A stretch of DNA of 64,000 bases, taken from Microbacterium arborescens (GTDB taxonomy: Bacteria > Actinomycetota > Actinomycetes > Actinomycetales > Microbacteriaceae). Position numbers and translations under genes: made by a program. The notes under the pieces are model-generated. The model was not told the DNA's origin. It made no database searches and saw nothing but the letters and a program-made list of their open reading frames with translations. Below are positions 1-9,942 of this stretch, piece by piece; positions within the stretch are counted from its first letter, which is position 1, and every line of letters starts with the position of its first letter. The stretch lies in NCBI RefSeq assembly GCF_030369635.1, contig NZ_CP128474.1, positions 1,860,001 to 1,924,000 of the forward strand. The letters run 5' to 3'.

Positions 1-1513
1 TCGCGCCCGGCAAGACCGACGGCGCCGGCGGCGATCGCGATCGACTGCGGTGAGATGACCTTCGCCGCGGTACCGCCCGCGGTGTTCGCCGCGACCAGCA
101 GCGCCGGGTCGACCGCGATCTGCTCGGCCGTGGCCACCTGGAGCGGTGCGAACAGGGTGTTGTTGTTGACGACCGAACCCGTCAGGAACACCCCGATCCA
201 GCCGATGATGGGTGCGAGCAGCGGGAAGAGGGGCCCGACCGCGGCCAGCGCCGTCCCCATCGAGGCCGAGCCTCCGGAGTAGTTGGCGATGTTCGCGAGG
301 GCGAGGATGATCGCGATGAGCAGCAGTGCGCGCCACAGTCCCCGCACCGTCTCTGCCAGCGTCCAGAGGAGGTCGCTCGCGCGCAGACGCGGCGTCGTGA
401 GGAACGACACGATCACCGCCAGCAGAATGGCTGTCCCGGTCGCGTTGAGCGGCGTGAAACTCCATGCCGCTGTGACGACGTCGCCGGCAGGGGTCTGCAC
501 GCTGCCGGTGAGCCCGGGCATCGGAACCGACACGACGAGGGCCGACAAGGGGCCGCCCGCGGCGAAGAGGTTCTTGAACACCGGCAGGCTCCACACCAGG
601 ATGACGGCGGTCAGGATGTAGAACGGGCTCCACGCCGCCACCACCTCGCGCAGGCCCGCGTGGTGGGGCTCGGGCTCGGGCGCGTCGGCTTCGCGATGGA
701 CGCGACGAGGTTGCCACACCCGTCCGAGGAGGAAGAGAGCGACCATCGCTGCGAGTCCCGCGCCGAGGTCCGCCAGCTCGGGCCCGAGGAACCAGAGCAC
801 GCCCGCCTGCACGCCGCTGAAGACGATCGTCACCAGCACGGTAGCGGGCCAGGTCTCTCGCAACCCTCGGAGGCCGTCGAGGATGATCACGAGCAGGAAT
901 GGGATGAGGAGCGTGAGCGGCTGGAGGATGAGCACCATCGCGCGGGAGAGCTCCTGCACCTCGAGACCGCTGACCTGGGCGCCGACGATGACGGGGATGC
1001 CGATGGCGCCGTAGGCACCGGCGGCCGCGTTCGCGACCAGCGAGATCATCGCCGCACGCAGCGGGCGGAACCCGAGCTGCACCAGGAGAGCGGCGCAGAT
1101 AGCGATCGGCACGCCGAAGCCGGCCGCGCCTTCGAGGAAGGCGCCGAACGAGAAGCTGATGAGCAGCACCTGGATGCGCTGGTCCGTCGAGATCCCGCCG
1201 ATCGAGGATCGGATGACGTCGAATCGCCCGCTGGCGACGGCGAGCTTGTAGAGCCAGACCGCCATGACGATGATGTACGCGATCGGCCAGATCGCGGTGA
1301 GCAGGCCCAGCAGGCCCGCGCCTCCGACGGCGGTGAGCGGCATCCCGAATCCGAGTACGGCGACGAGCAGCTGCGCGACCAGGGCGATGACACCGGCGAG
1401 GATGCCGCTGAGGCGGAGACCCACGAGCGCGACGAGGAACACGACGATCGGGATCGCGGCGACCAGTGCCGACAGGGCGAGTGAGCCGAGCGGATCCGTC
1501 GTCTGCAACCACA
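1..1513 (-). CDS. lldP: L-lactate permease, LldP/LctP family (C-terminus outside window)
   Basis: Secondary transporter that imports L-lactate (and usually glycolate) across the cytoplasmic membrane. About 504 residues are visible, starting from ATG at 1511-1513 behind a GGGGAG ribosome site; the C-terminus runs off the left edge. The protein is a string of hydrophobic helices from residue 10 onward. Two family hallmarks are readable: FLEGAAGFGVP near residues 126-136, and near the visible end an NNTLFAPLQVATAEQ segment followed by NTAGGTAAKVISPQS. It diverges from the polyphosphate kinase gene across only 94 bp, with a possible -10 TAGGGT at 1546-1551 on the minus strand. Lactate dehydrogenase genes, often its partners, would lie outside the window. 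The family call is firm; the exact substrate is inferred. Confidence 0.9.
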
Positions 1514-1607
1514 TACGTCGCTCCCCTGCTCGTCCGTCGCGGCCCACCCTAGACCGGGCCGGAGGCGCGCGCGAGGGGGGCGTATGCTCGCGTCAGGAGG
1601 TAGCCCG

Positions 1608-2408
1608 ATGTCGGATCGATTGCCCAAGAAGGTCTACGAAACCGAGCTTCGACGACTCCAGGCGCAGCTCGTCGACATGCAGGCCTGGGTACAGGCCACC
1701 GGCGCGCGCATCGTCGTGATCTTCGAGGGACGCGATGCCGCGGGCAAGGGCTCGACGATCAAACGTGTCACCGAATATCTCAACCCTCGGGTCGCGCGCA
1801 TCGTCGCCCTCCCCGCGCCCACCGAGCGCGAACGGACGCAGTGGTACTTCCAGCGCTACGTCGCGCATCTGCCCGCCGCGGGCGAGATCGTCCTCATGGA
1901 CCGGTCGTGGTACAACCGCGCCGGGGTCGAGCGCGTCATGGGCTACTGCACGAACGAGGAGTATCACCGGTTCCTGCACCAGGCGCCGATCTTCGAGCGG
2001 ATGCTCGTCGAAGACGGCATCCTGCTGCTGAAGTACTGGTTCAGCGTGTCGGACGTCGAGCAGGAGAAGCGGTTCCGCTCGCGCAACGAGGATCCGATGC
2101 GGCGCTGGAAGCTCTCCCCCAACGACGTGCTATCGATCACGAAGTGGGAAGACTACTCGCGCGCGAAGGACACGATGTTCGTCCACACCGACATCCCCGA
2201 GGCGCGGTGGCACGAGGTCGACAACGAAGACAAACGGCGCGGACGGATCAACATGATCCACCACCTTCTCGCGCAGATTCCCTACGAGGTCGTCGAGAGG
2301 CCCGAGATCGAGATCCCGCCGCGTCCGCCGTCCGGCGGTTACGAGCGGCCCCCGCAACAGCTCGACGGCTACGTCCCCGATTACGCGGCGACCCTGCTCG
2401 AGCACTGA
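1608..2408 (+). CDS. ppk2: polyphosphate kinase 2 (PPK2 family)
   Basis: Cytosolic kinase that moves phosphate between polyphosphate and nucleotides. The 266-residue length fits single-domain PPK2 enzymes. Walker A is GRDAAGKGS (residues 41-49), and the second nucleotide-binding motif is LMDRSWYNRAGVE at about 93-105. The lid region with the family pattern YWFSVSDVEQEKRFRSR follows. ATG 1608 is chosen because AGGAGG lies at 1596-1601; an in-frame ATG at 1584 lies upstream of that ribosome site. A TATGCT hexamer at 1583-1588 is a possible -10. The class (ADP or AMP phosphorylating) cannot be decided by eye. The gene stands alone, divergent from lldP. Confidence 0.93.
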   Translation: MSDRLPKKVYETELRRLQAQLVDMQAWVQATGARIVVIFEGRDAAGKGSTIKRVTEYLNPRVARIVALPAPTERERTQWYFQRYVAHLPAAGEIVLMDRSWYNRAGVERVMGYCTNEEYHRFLHQAPIFERMLVEDGILLLKYWFSVSDVEQEKRFRSRNEDPMRRWKLSPNDVLSITKWEDYSRAKDTMFVHTDIPEARWHEVDNEDKRRGRINMIHHLLAQIPYEVVERPEIEIPPRPPSGGYERPPQQLDGYVPDYAATLLEH

Positions 2409-3221
2409 CACGATAGGCGCGCGGCCCTCGAGCGGGAGGAGCCGTGCCGTCGGCAGGCTCACCCGCGTCCCTCGCCCCCGCCGAGCGCGATTGCGGCTGG
2501 CCAGCCTGTCAACGGGACGGCATCGTCACAGACGGCCGACGTGCGGCATCGCACCTCAGCAGCCTCGGTGCTGAGGCACACTCGGGTGACCGTTCGGCCG
2601 ACGGGCGCGATAGTCCGTGCCGCCGACAGGATGACGCTCGCTGGCCGTCGCTGCGGGGCTGGCATCCGGACGATCAACCTGTCCACGGGCGGGACGGGAC
2701 AGGAGGGGATCGAGCCGCGCGGCAGCACCGGAGGGGCGCGACCGGTCCCGCCGAGCGCGGCCCGGATATCAGTGGCCGGCGCCGGGCGATCAGGAGCCGG
2801 CGCGGGGGGCAGGCGTCCCGCCGGGCCCGAGGCGTGCTGTTCCGGCGATGCGGCGGTGGCCGGAAGCCCCACCAACAGGCTGGGTCCCGCCGGCAGGCTG
2901 AATCCCGCCGGCAGGCTGAAGTGACGACAAGGCCGTCCGGCGCGCTCAGCGACGGCATCAAGCCTGTCAACGGCACGCGGACGCGGAGACAAGACCCCCC
3001 GCGGGCACGAGACCACGGGCCCCGCGCCTCAAACCCGACAGGGCGCGACAGCGGGCGCGGAACGCAGAACCCCAACGGTACGCGGCCCGTCGGCCCAGAG
3101 CTCCGCGGGGAGTGAGGCGCCTGTCTGCGAGTCGGCGAGGCAGATGAGCTCTCAGGTGCGCCGGGGTGCTCGAAGCGGGGCGCGAGACCGGCGAGCCGAT
3201 CAGCCGAGGTCGGCCGACCGA
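2409..3221 (+). other. 813-bp gene-free, repeat-rich intergenic region
   Basis: No convincing gene is seen. Both strands are open for long stretches, but the translations are Arg/Pro/Gly-rich, low-complexity and start without ribosome sites, as expected of G+C-rich non-coding DNA. The region is a mosaic of degenerate short repeats around a GCCTGTC/GACAGGC core: three tandem 18-mers at 2867-2920, and the 13-mer AGCCTGTCAACGG at both 2503-2515 and 2961-2973. It separates ppk2 from the convergent gltA and ends with a 12-bp palindrome (3208-3219) just past the gltA stop. Confidence 0.6.
2867..2920. repeat. three tandem 18-bp repeats
   Basis: Copies two and three (2885-2902, 2903-2920) are identical, TCCCGCCGGCAGGCTGAA. 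The first (2867-2884) is diverged but keeps the CAGGCTG core. They lie inside the gene-free stretch and resemble the GACAGGCT-containing fragments elsewhere in it. Confidence 0.8.
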
Positions 3222-4514
3222 TCAGGAGGTGGGGTAGTCCCGTTCCGCCGAGCCGACGTACAGCTGCTGCGGACGCCCGATCTTGGTCTGCGGGTCGTTC
3301 TGCATCTCTCGCCAGTGAGCGAGCCAGCCGGGCAGACGGCCGATCGCGAACAGCGGGGTGAACATGCGGGTCGGGAAACCCATCGCCTTGTAGATGACGC
3401 CCGTGTAGAAGTCGACGTTCGGGTACAGACGGCGCTCGCGGAAGTAGTCGTCGCTCAGGGCGATCTCCTCGAGCTCCTTCGCGAGGTCGAGCAGCGGATC
3501 GACGACGCCGAGCTCGTTGAGCACCTCGTCGGCCGACTCCTTGACGAGCTTCGCGCGCGGGTCGTAGTTCTTGTAGACGCGGTGACCGAAGCCCATGAGC
3601 TTGACCCCGTCTTCCTTGTTCTTCACGCGGGCTACGAACCGCTCGACGCTCTCGCCCGAATCACGGATGCGGGCGAGCATGTCGAGCACGGCCTCGTTCG
3701 CGCCGCCGTGCAGCGGGCCGTAGAGAGCATTGATCCCCGCGGAGATCGACGAGAACTGGTTCGCGCCGGTCGAACCGACCAAGCGCACCGTCGAGGTCGA
3801 CGCGTTCTGCTCGTGGTCCTCATGCAGGATGAGCAGACGCTCGAGCGCCCGCGAGACGACGGGGTTGACCTCGTAGTCCTCGGCCATCACACCGAAGTTC
3901 AGGCGCAGGAAGTTGTCGACGAAGCTCAGCGAGTTGTCGGGATACAGGAAGGCCTGGCCGACGCTCTTCTTGTGGGCGTATGCGGCGATGACCGGCAGCT
4001 TCGCCAGGAGCCGAACCGTGTTGAGCTCGACGTGCTCCGGGTTGTTCGGGTCGGACTGGTCCTCGTAGTACGTCGACAGTGCCGCCGTAGCGGCGGAGAG
4101 CACCGACATCGGGTGCGCCGTGTGCGGGAGCGACGAGAAGAAGCGCTTCAGGTCTTCGTGCAGCAGCGTGTGGCGACGGATGCGGTCGTCGAAGTCGGCG
4201 AGCTCGTCGGCCGTCGGAAGGTCGCCGTACAGCAGCAGCCACGCCACCTCGAGGTAGGTCGAGTGCTTGGCGATCTGCTCGATCGGGTAGCCGCGGTAGC
4301 GCAGGATGCCCTGATCGCCGTCGATGTAGGTGATCGCCGAGCGTGTCGCGGCGGTGTTGACGAAACCGTAGTCGAGGCTCGTGTGGCCCGTCTGCTTTGT
4401 GAACGTCGAGAAGTCGACGCTCGGAACTCCGTCGGTTCCGTGCAGCACCGGCAATTCGGCGGTGCGGTCACCGATGGTGACGGTGGCCTTCTGCGGGGTG
4501 CCCGTGTCGTTCAC
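3222..4514 (-). CDS. gltA: citrate synthase (type II-like)
   Basis: Condenses acetyl-CoA and oxaloacetate to citrate, the entry step of the TCA cycle. The protein has 430 residues, normal for bacterial citrate synthase. Motifs include LPHTAHPMSVLSAA, the catalytic histidine region GPLHGGANEAVLDML, and MGFGHRVYKNYDPR with the second histidine, followed by YPNVDFYTGVIY and the terminal GRLPGWLAHW. The start is GTG 4512-4514, behind AAGGAGG with good spacing; an upstream in-frame ATG at 4565 has no ribosome site and would add residues atypical of the family. It is monocistronic, with dapC ending 101 bp upstream. A TAGGCT hexamer upstream may be the -10. Confidence 0.96.
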   Translation of the reverse strand: MNDTGTPQKATVTIGDRTAELPVLHGTDGVPSVDFSTFTKQTGHTSLDYGFVNTAATRSAITYIDGDQGILRYRGYPIEQIAKHSTYLEVAWLLLYGDLPTADELADFDDRIRRHTLLHEDLKRFFSSLPHTAHPMSVLSAATAALSTYYEDQSDPNNPEHVELNTVRLLAKLPVIAAYAHKKSVGQAFLYPDNSLSFVDNFLRLNFGVMAEDYEVNPVVSRALERLLILHEDHEQNASTSTVRLVGSTGANQFSSISAGINALYGPLHGGANEAVLDMLARIRDSGESVERFVARVKNKEDGVKLMGFGHRVYKNYDPRAKLVKESADEVLNELGVVDPLLDLAKELEEIALSDDYFRERRLYPNVDFYTGVIYKAMGFPTRMFTPLFAIGRLPGWLAHWREMQNDPQTKIGRPQQLYVGSAERDYPTS

Positions 4515-4615
4515 GAAGCCTCCTTGCGATCGTCCGGTGCGGTCATTACAGCCTATCGGGCGCACGGGCCTACTCCGTACGGCGTCAAAGGATCAGCGGA
4601 TCGGTAGGAGAAAAC

Positions 4616-5722
4616 CTACGAAACCGCCAGGCGCGCAGCGGCGGATTCGATCCGCTCCTGCGACGCGGTGAGCGAGAAGCGCACGTGGTGCGGAAAGTGC
4701 GTCCCGTAGAAGTGCCCGGGACCGGCCAGGATGCCGCGCTCAGCGAGCCACCCGAGTGTCGACCACGCGTCCTCGCCGAGCGTGGCCCAGAGGTAGAGCC
4801 CGGCGTCACTGTGATCGATGCGGAACCCCGCTCGTTCCAGCGCCGGACGCAGCACGTCTCGCCGGCGCCGGTACAGCTCCTTCTGATGAGCGACGTGCTC
4901 ATCGTCGTGAAGGGCTGCGACCATCGCATGCTGAACGGGCAGGGGCAGCATGAGGCCCAGGTGTTTCCGTGCGGTCAGGAGGCTCGCGACGATCGTCGCA
5001 TCGCCGGCGAGGAACGCCGCGCGGTAGCCCGCGAGATTCGACTGCTTGCTGAGCGAGTAGACCGAAAGAACTCCCCCGACGTCGCCGTCGCAGACGCGCG
5101 GATCGAGGATGCTGGGCACGGTGTCGTGCGCCCACGGGCCGTCCCAACCGAGCTCGGCGTAGCACTCGTCCGAGACCACGACGGCACCGAGCTCGCGCGC
5201 GCGAGCCACGATCCCGCGCAGCTCCGCGGCATCGAGCACGCGCCCGTCGGGGTTGCCGGGCGAGTTCACCCACACCAGCCGGGTGCCCTCCGGGAAGTCG
5301 GCGGGGTCGTCGGCGGCGACGGGCGTGGCACCAACGAGGCGCGCTCCCACCTCGTACGTCGGATACGCGGCGCGCGGGTGCACGACGACATCCCCCGCGC
5401 CGAGGCCGAGCAGCAGCGGCAGCAGTGCCACGAGCTCCTTCGACCCGATGGTGGGGAGCACGTTGGCCGGGGCCAGTCCGGCAACGCCGCGGCGGCGCTC
5501 GTACCACTGCACGATCGCCTCGCGCAGCGCCGGCGTCCCGACGGTCTGCGGGTAGGCATGGGCGTCGGTGGCTGCGCGCAGAGCCTGCGCCACGATCTCG
5601 GGCGTCGGGTCGACGGGCGAGCCGATCGAGAGGTCGACGATGCCGTCGGGGTGGCGTCGGGCCTGTTCGGCGTACGGCGCGACGGCATCCCAGGGGTAGT
5701 CGGCGAGGTCGCGGACGCTCAA
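4616..5722 (-). CDS. dapC: succinyldiaminopimelate transaminase (class I/II aminotransferase)
   Basis: PLP-dependent aminotransferase of lysine/diaminopimelate biosynthesis that converts N-succinyl-2-amino-6-ketopimelate to N-succinyl-LL-diaminopimelate. 368 residues. Visible features are the N-terminal [12 protein letters not shown], the NSPGNPDGR loop, the [10 protein letters not shown] strand, and the PLP-lysine segment [13 protein letters not shown]. The start is TTG 5720-5722, overlapping the fdxA stop in a TTGA, so translation is probably coupled. The fdxA-dapC pairing is a common actinobacterial arrangement, and it supports this specific name over other aminotransferases. A short inverted repeat (GTAGG/CCTAC, 4604-4619) straddles the stop codon. 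Confidence 0.9.
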   Translation of the reverse strand: MSVRDLADYPWDAVAPYAEQARRHPDGIVDLSIGSPVDPTPEIVAQALRAATDAHAYPQTVGTPALREAIVQWYERRRGVAGLAPANVLPTIGSKELVALLPLLLGLGAGDVVVHPRAAYPTYEVGARLVGATPVAADDPADFPEGTRLVWVNSPGNPDGRVLDAAELRGIVARARELGAVVVSDECYAELGWDGPWAHDTVPSILDPRVCDGDVGGVLSVYSLSKQSNLAGYRAAFLAGDATIVASLLTARKHLGLMLPLPVQHAMVAALHDDEHVAHQKELYRRRRDVLRPALERAGFRIDHSDAGLYLWATLGEDAWSTLGWLAERGILAGPGHFYGTHFPHHVRFSLTASQERIESAAARLAVS

Positions 5723-6045
5723 TGCCCCTCCCCCTGCGGCGGCAATGCGGCCACGAGGGGGTGGTCCTTCGCGATGACGCCGACCTTCGCGGCGCCACCC
5801 GGAGATCCGAGATCATCGAAGAACTCGACGTTCGCGGTGTAGTAGTCCTGCCACTCGGCGGGCAGGTCGTCTTCGTAGTAGATCGCCTCGACGGGACACA
5901 CCGGTTCGCATGCGCCGCAGTCGACACACTCGTCCGGGTGGATGTAGAGCGAGCGCTCGCCCTCGTAGATGCAGTCCACGGGGCACTCGTCGATGCAGGC
6001 GCGGTCCTTCACGTCCACGCACGGGAGGGCGATCACATAAGTCAC
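5719..6045 (-). CDS. fdxA: 7Fe-type ferredoxin
   Basis: Small cytosolic electron carrier. 108 residues. The N-terminal half has the cysteine pattern of a [3Fe-4S]/[4Fe-4S] ferredoxin: C at about 9, [11 protein letters not shown] (about 20-30) and [18 protein letters not shown] (about 39-56). The C-terminal tail [18 protein letters not shown] is typical of the actinobacterial FdxA type. The start is GTG 6043-6045. There is no Shine-Dalgarno sequence, but a TAGACT hexamer at 6052-6057 ends six bases before the GTG, suggesting a leaderless message. It is co-transcribed with dapC through a TTGA overlap. Confidence 0.96.
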   Translation of the reverse strand: MTYVIALPCVDVKDRACIDECPVDCIYEGERSLYIHPDECVDCGACEPVCPVEAIYYEDDLPAEWQDYYTANVEFFDDLGSPGGAAKVGVIAKDHPLVAALPPQGEGH

Positions 6046-6051
6046 ACGACG

Positions 6052-6057
6052 AGTCTA
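6052..6057 (-). promoter_or_regulatory. -10 element of fdxA, leaderless arrangement
   Basis: TAGACT on the minus strand, six bases before the GTG start, with no ribosome site between. Inferred from the repeated pattern across the window. Confidence 0.55.
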
Positions 6058-6456
6058 GTTCGTGCGATCGGAGGCGGCGGCCCTGCGCGCGCCCGCGAAC
6101 GAAGGCCACCCGACGACGACGGCGATCATGATCGGCAGCGCGAACGTCCAGATCAGGCCCGTGCTCAGCTGGCCTTCCGGCGGAGCCGGCACCACGACCG
6201 ATCCGCCCGGTCCGCGGCCGGAGAAGACGACGGTGGCGACGAGGGCACCGAGACCGCAGGCCAATGCCGCCCAGCGATCGCTCGTGAGCAGGCGCAGGCC
6301 GGCGACCAGAGCGGTGATGCCGGCGGTCGCGACGATCAGCCCGATGGGAAGCACGCCCCAGACGTACGCCTGGGTGATGGTCCCGGCGACACCGTAGACG
6401 GCCCCCGCGACAGCGGCGACGAGCCATCCCGCCATGCGGGACCAGGTCTGAGTCAC
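6055..6456 (-). CDS. small four-helix membrane protein (DUF6113-like)
   Basis: 133 residues with about four hydrophobic segments (roughly residues 9-27, 32-53, 62-82 and 103-120), a glycine/proline-rich loop (GRGPGGSVVVPAPPEGQ) and a basic tail. There is no catalytic motif. From memory it resembles small actinobacterial membrane proteins grouped as DUF6113; no function is known to me. The start GTG 6454-6456 lacks a ribosome site but has TAGACT (6463-6468) exactly six bases upstream. That hexamer overlaps the stop codon of azlD, so the gene probably has its own promoter inside the end of the previous gene. Confidence 0.75.
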   Translation of the reverse strand: MTQTWSRMAGWLVAAVAGAVYGVAGTITQAYVWGVLPIGLIVATAGITALVAGLRLLTSDRWAALACGLGALVATVVFSGRGPGGSVVVPAPPEGQLSTGLIWTFALPIMIAVVVGWPSFAGARRAAASDRTN

Positions 6457-6462
6457 CGAGCC

Positions 6463-6468
6463 AGTCTA
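6463..6468 (-). promoter_or_regulatory. -10 element overlapping the azlD stop codon
   Basis: TAGACT on the minus strand. Its first three bases are the TAG stop of azlD (6466-6468), and it ends six bases before the GTG of the downstream membrane-protein gene. Confidence 0.5.
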
Positions 6469-6780
6469 GGCGGCCCACCCCCACGCTCGAAGCGCCGCCG
6501 CCACGAGGGCGGCCACCGCCACCACCGCGAGGAACGGCGCTCGCAGAGCGAGAAGCATCGCGGCGGCCACGACGGCGGGTACCCGCGCGTCCACGACGAT
6601 CGCGGTGCCGGCACCGAGGGTCTGCACGACGACGAGAGCCGACAGGAGGGCGATCGTCAGCTGATCGATGATGCGCTGCGCGCGTTCGCCGTCGAACCAT
6701 CGCGGCGGAAGCAGGTAGCCCAGGGCTTTCAACGCCACGCAGATGATCGACGCGACGAGGATGCCGGTCCAGGGGGTCAT
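6466..6780 (-). CDS. azlD: AzlD family branched-chain amino-acid transport subunit
   Basis: 104-residue membrane protein of three to four helices, the small partner of AzlC in a branched-chain amino-acid (or azaleucine) exporter. The sequence runs [26 protein letters not shown], then a polar stretch RWFDGERAQRIIDQLTIA, then two hydrophobic helices. ATG 6778-6780 overlaps the azlC stop in ATGA, so the two are translationally coupled. The length and the pairing with AzlC are as usual for the family. Confidence 0.92.
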   Translation of the reverse strand: MTPWTGILVASIICVALKALGYLLPPRWFDGERAQRIIDQLTIALLSALVVVQTLGAGTAIVVDARVPAVVAAAMLLALRAPFLAVVAVAALVAAALRAWGWAA

Positions 6781-7502
6781 CGCGCCTCCCCCGCCTTCGT
6801 CTTCTCGGAATCCGTGTCCGGTGAACGTCTGCCCGGCAGCACCGCAGCGACCATGATCGCGACGGCACCGGCGATGAGCACGGGGATGCCGGGCATCGTG
6901 AGGGGCGTGGCGACACCTGCGACGACACCCGCGGCGATCCCGACCACGATCGCCTCCATCCGGCGCAGCCGTGGCCACAGCAGTGCGAGGAAGGCTGCGG
7001 CGGCGGCCGCGTCGAGACCGTAGGCACGCGGATCGCCGAGGATGTCGCCGAGCAGAGCCCCGAGGAGCGTGAAGAGGTTCCACCCGACATAGATGCCCAC
7101 CCCGGTCACCCAGAAGCCGATGCGCCGCGCGCGAGGGCCTGATTGGGCGAGCGCGACGGCCGTCGACTCGTCGATCGTGAAGGGGAACGCGCTCAGCCGC
7201 CGCGCGATACCGCCGCCGACCACCGGCGCCATGCGCAGACCGTAGGCCACGTTGCGGACGCCGAGAAGTGCAGCGGAGGCGATGGCTGCGGGCAGGGCGG
7301 CCCAGCCGCCGGTGGCGATGACGCCGACGAACGCGAACTGCGACCCGCCCGTGAACATCAGGAGACTGAGCACGCAGGTCTGCCAGACGTCGAGCCCCGC
7401 GGCGACGCCCAGCGCACCGAACGACACGCCGTAAGCGCTCGTCGCGACCGCCACCCCGATCCCATCGCGCCACGCGCGCCGCGTCGCGGCATCCTGCTCC
7501 AT
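6777..7502 (-). CDS. azlC: AzlC family branched-chain amino-acid exporter
   Basis: Large membrane subunit of the AzlCD exporter. 241 residues from ATG 7500-7502. Helices begin at about residue 15. The family segment [37 protein letters not shown] and the [13 protein letters not shown] motif near residue 110 are clear. An ATG further upstream would run into the divergent DUF2200 gene. TAGCAT (7510-7515 on the minus strand) lies seven bases before this start and supports it as a leaderless start. The C-terminus is a charged tail ([14 protein letters not shown]). Confidence 0.92.
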   Translation of the reverse strand: MEQDAATRRAWRDGIGVAVATSAYGVSFGALGVAAGLDVWQTCVLSLLMFTGGSQFAFVGVIATGGWAALPAAIASAALLGVRNVAYGLRMAPVVGGGIARRLSAFPFTIDESTAVALAQSGPRARRIGFWVTGVGIYVGWNLFTLLGALLGDILGDPRAYGLDAAAAAAFLALLWPRLRRMEAIVVGIAAGVVAGVATPLTMPGIPVLIAGAVAIMVAAVLPGRRSPDTDSEKTKAGEAR

Positions 7503-7509
7503 CGCTCCG

Positions 7510-7515
7510 ATGCTA
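7510..7515 (-). promoter_or_regulatory. -10 element of azlC, leaderless arrangement
   Basis: TAGCAT on the minus strand, seven bases before the ATG. It lies back-to-back with the TACCCT of the divergent gene (7540-7545), so the two promoters occupy about 50 bp. Confidence 0.5.
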
Positions 7516-7539
7516 TCGACCCGTCCCGCCGACGCCGGA

Positions 7540-7545
7540 TACCCT
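7540..7545 (+). promoter_or_regulatory. -10 element of the DUF2200 gene, leaderless arrangement
   Basis: TACCCT ending six bases before ATG 7552. No Shine-Dalgarno sequence is present. Confidence 0.5.
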
Positions 7546-7551
7546 GACGGA

Positions 7552-7893
7552 ATGAGTCGCGTGTTCACGATGAGTGTCGCGTCGGTCTACGTCCACTACG
7601 TGGCCAAGGCGGAGCGGAAAGGCCGGACGCGCGCCGACGTCGATGAGGTGACGCGCTGGCTCACGGGCTTCTCGCAATCAGAGCTCGAGGCCCATTTGAC
7701 CGCCGGGACGACGTTCGAGGATTTCTTCGCCGCGGCGCACCTGAACCCGGAGGCCACGAAGATCACCGGCGTCATCTGCGGCATCCGGGTCGAAGAGATC
7801 GACGACCCGCTGATGCGGAAGATCCGCTACCTCGACAAGTTGGTCGACGAGGTCGCGCGCGGCAAGCAGATGTCGCGCATTCTGCGGGGCTGA
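7552..7893 (+). CDS. DUF2200 family protein
   Basis: 113-residue soluble protein. It has the strongly conserved family layout: [29 protein letters not shown] near residues 11-39, [23 protein letters not shown] at about 52-74, and the C-terminal [27 protein letters not shown]. The biochemical role of DUF2200 is unknown to me. It is a single gene, divergent from azlC and convergent with typA, bounded by a strong hairpin terminator. Confidence 0.9.
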   Translation: MSRVFTMSVASVYVHYVAKAERKGRTRADVDEVTRWLTGFSQSELEAHLTAGTTFEDFFAAAHLNPEATKITGVICGIRVEEIDDPLMRKIRYLDKLVDEVARGKQMSRILRG

Positions 7894-7914
7894 GCGCCGC
7901 CCGGGCACCGACGC

Positions 7915-7953
7915 CGCGACCCCGGAGGCCGTGGTCGGCGCTCCGGGGTCGCG
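7915..7953. terminator. bidirectional hairpin terminator between DUF2200 gene and typA
   Basis: Perfect 13-bp stem, CGCGACCCCGGAG at 7915-7927 paired with CTCCGGGGTCGCG at 7941-7953, lying between convergent genes. Confidence 0.8.
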
Positions 7954-7974
7954 GGCGATGCGGCTGAGCCGTGA

Positions 7975-9888
7975 TCAGGCGTTGGCATCCTGACGCTTGA
8001 GGCGCGCGGTGGCCCGGGCGCGGTCGGTCGCCGCGAGGACGACCTTGCGGATGCGCACCTTCTCGGGTGTGACCTCGACGCATTCGTCGTCGCGGGCGAA
8101 CTCGAGCGACTCCTCGAGGGTGAGCACGCGCGGCGGGGTCATCGACTCGAAGGAGTCGGAGGTCGACGAACGCATGTTCGTGAGCTTCTTCTCCTTGGTG
8201 ATGTTGACGTCCATGTCGTCGGCGCGGGAGTTCTCGCCGATGACCATGCCCTCGTAGACCTCTTCGGTGGGCTGCACGAAGAAGCTCATGCGCTCCTGGA
8301 GGGCGATCATCGCGAAGGGCGTCACGACGCCCGAGCGGTCGGCGACGATCGAGCCGTTCTGACGGGTCGTGATCGAGCCGGCCCAGTCGTCGTAGCCGTG
8401 CGAGATGGCGTTGGCGATGCCGGTGCCGCGCGTGATCGTGAGGAACTCGCTGCGGAAGCCGATCAGACCGCGGGAGGGGACGACGAACTCCATGCGCACC
8501 CAGCCGGTGCCGTGGTTGCTCATGCCGTCCATCCGCCCCTTGCGCGCCGCCATGAGCTGCGTGATCGCACCGAGGTGCTCTTCGGGGGCATCGATGGTCA
8601 GGTGCTCGAACGGCTCCTTGAGCTTGCCGTCCTCGCCGCGCTTGGTGACGACCTGGGGCTTGCCGACGGTGAGCTCGAAGCCCTCGCGGCGCATGTTCTC
8701 GACGAGGATCGCCAGAGCGAGCTCGCCGCGGCCCTGAACCTCCCACGCGTCGGGACGTCCGATGTCGACGACCTTCAGCGAGACGTTGCCGATCAGTTCG
8801 CGGTCGAGCCGGTCCTTGACCATGCGCGCCGTGAGCTTGTGGCCCTTGACCTTGCCCATGAGGGGCGAGGTGTTGGTGCCGATCGTCATCGAGATCGCCG
8901 GGTCGTCGACCGTGATCGCCTTGAGCGGCCGCACGTCTTCGGGATCGGCGATGGTCTCGCCGATCGTGATGTCGGGGAAGCCCGCGATGGCGACGATGTC
9001 ACCGGGGCCGGCGTCGTCGGCCGGGAAGCGCTCGAGGGCGCGGGTCTTCAGCAGCTCGGTGACGCGGGCGTTGCTCGTCGTGCCGTCCGCGCGCACCCAT
9101 GCGACGGTCTGCCCCTTCTTCAGCGTGCCGTTGAAGACGCGCAGCAGGGCGAGGCGGCCGAGGAACGGGCTCGAGTCGAGGTTGGTGACCCACGCCTGCA
9201 GCGGCGCCTCGTCGTCGTAGGACGGAGCCGGAACGTGCTCGAGGATGGCCTCGAAGAGCGGCTCGAGGTCGTCGTTGTCAGGCAGTTCGCCGTTGCCGGG
9301 ACGGTTGCGCGACGCGGCGCCCGCGCGACCCGAGGCGTAGACGACCGGGACGTCGAGCAGCGCGTCGACGTCGAGATCGGGGACGTCGTCCGCGAGGTCG
9401 CCGGCGAGGCCGAGCAGCAGGTCGTGCGCTTCTTCCTCGACCTCCGCGATGCGGGCGTCGGGGCGGTCGGTCTTGTTGACCAGCAGGATGACGGGGAGCT
9501 TGGCCTCGAGCGCCTTGCGCAGCACGAAGCGGGTCTGCGGGAGCGGACCTTCCGACGCGTCGACGAGCAGCACCACACCGTCGACCATCGACAGGCCGCG
9601 CTCGACCTCGCCACCGAAGTCGGCGTGGCCGGGGGTGTCGATCACGTTGATCGTGACCGGCACGTCGGTGTGCACGCCGTTGTAGGTGATCGCCGTGTTC
9701 TTGGCGAGGATCGTGATGCCCTTCTCACGCTCGAGATCGTTGGAGTCCATCGCACGTTCCTCGACGTGCGCGTGTTCTCCGAACGAGCCGGTCTGGCGGA
9801 GCATGGCATCGACGAGCGTCGTCTTGCCGTGGTCGACGTGCGCGACGATCGCGACGTTGCGGAGGTCAGGACGAAGGGCATGCGCCAT
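7975..9888 (-). CDS. typA: ribosome-associated GTPase TypA/BipA
   Basis: Translational GTPase that binds the ribosome and acts in assembly and stress adaptation. 637 residues, close to the usual length. N-terminal G domain: G1 [15 protein letters not shown] (residues 15-29), the switch segment [14 protein letters not shown]3 DTPGHADF and G4 NKTDRPDAR. Beta-barrel, EF-G-like and BipA-specific C-terminal domains follow, with [15 protein letters not shown] and [15 protein letters not shown] recognisable. The start is ATG 9886-9888 with GAGG about ten bases upstream. It is a single gene. The ABC transporter operon ends upstream of it at a separate terminator. Confidence 0.96.
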   Translation of the reverse strand: MAHALRPDLRNVAIVAHVDHGKTTLVDAMLRQTGSFGEHAHVEERAMDSNDLEREKGITILAKNTAITYNGVHTDVPVTINVIDTPGHADFGGEVERGLSMVDGVVLLVDASEGPLPQTRFVLRKALEAKLPVILLVNKTDRPDARIAEVEEEAHDLLLGLAGDLADDVPDLDVDALLDVPVVYASGRAGAASRNRPGNGELPDNDDLEPLFEAILEHVPAPSYDDEAPLQAWVTNLDSSPFLGRLALLRVFNGTLKKGQTVAWVRADGTTSNARVTELLKTRALERFPADDAGPGDIVAIAGFPDITIGETIADPEDVRPLKAITVDDPAISMTIGTNTSPLMGKVKGHKLTARMVKDRLDRELIGNVSLKVVDIGRPDAWEVQGRGELALAILVENMRREGFELTVGKPQVVTKRGEDGKLKEPFEHLTIDAPEEHLGAITQLMAARKGRMDGMSNHGTGWVRMEFVVPSRGLIGFRSEFLTITRGTGIANAISHGYDDWAGSITTRQNGSIVADRSGVVTPFAMIALQERMSFFVQPTEEVYEGMVIGENSRADDMDVNITKEKKLTNMRSSTSDSFESMTPPRVLTLEESLEFARDDECVEVTPEKVRIRKVVLAATDRARATARLKRQDANA

Positions 9889-9942
9889 GAAGGGGGTCCT
9901 CAGGATGAAGGGAAAACGCCGGGATGCCGACGGGACAGTTTA

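Noticed and set aside
660..1484. Glu/Asp/Arg-rich plus-strand frame
   Set aside because: Antisense to the lactate permease, whose hydrophobic codons create acidic/basic shadows.
2444..3115. 223-codon frame in the gene-free region (and the 185-codon frame opposite it)
   Set aside because: No convincing fold or motif, full of short repeats, no ribosome site; treated as non-coding.
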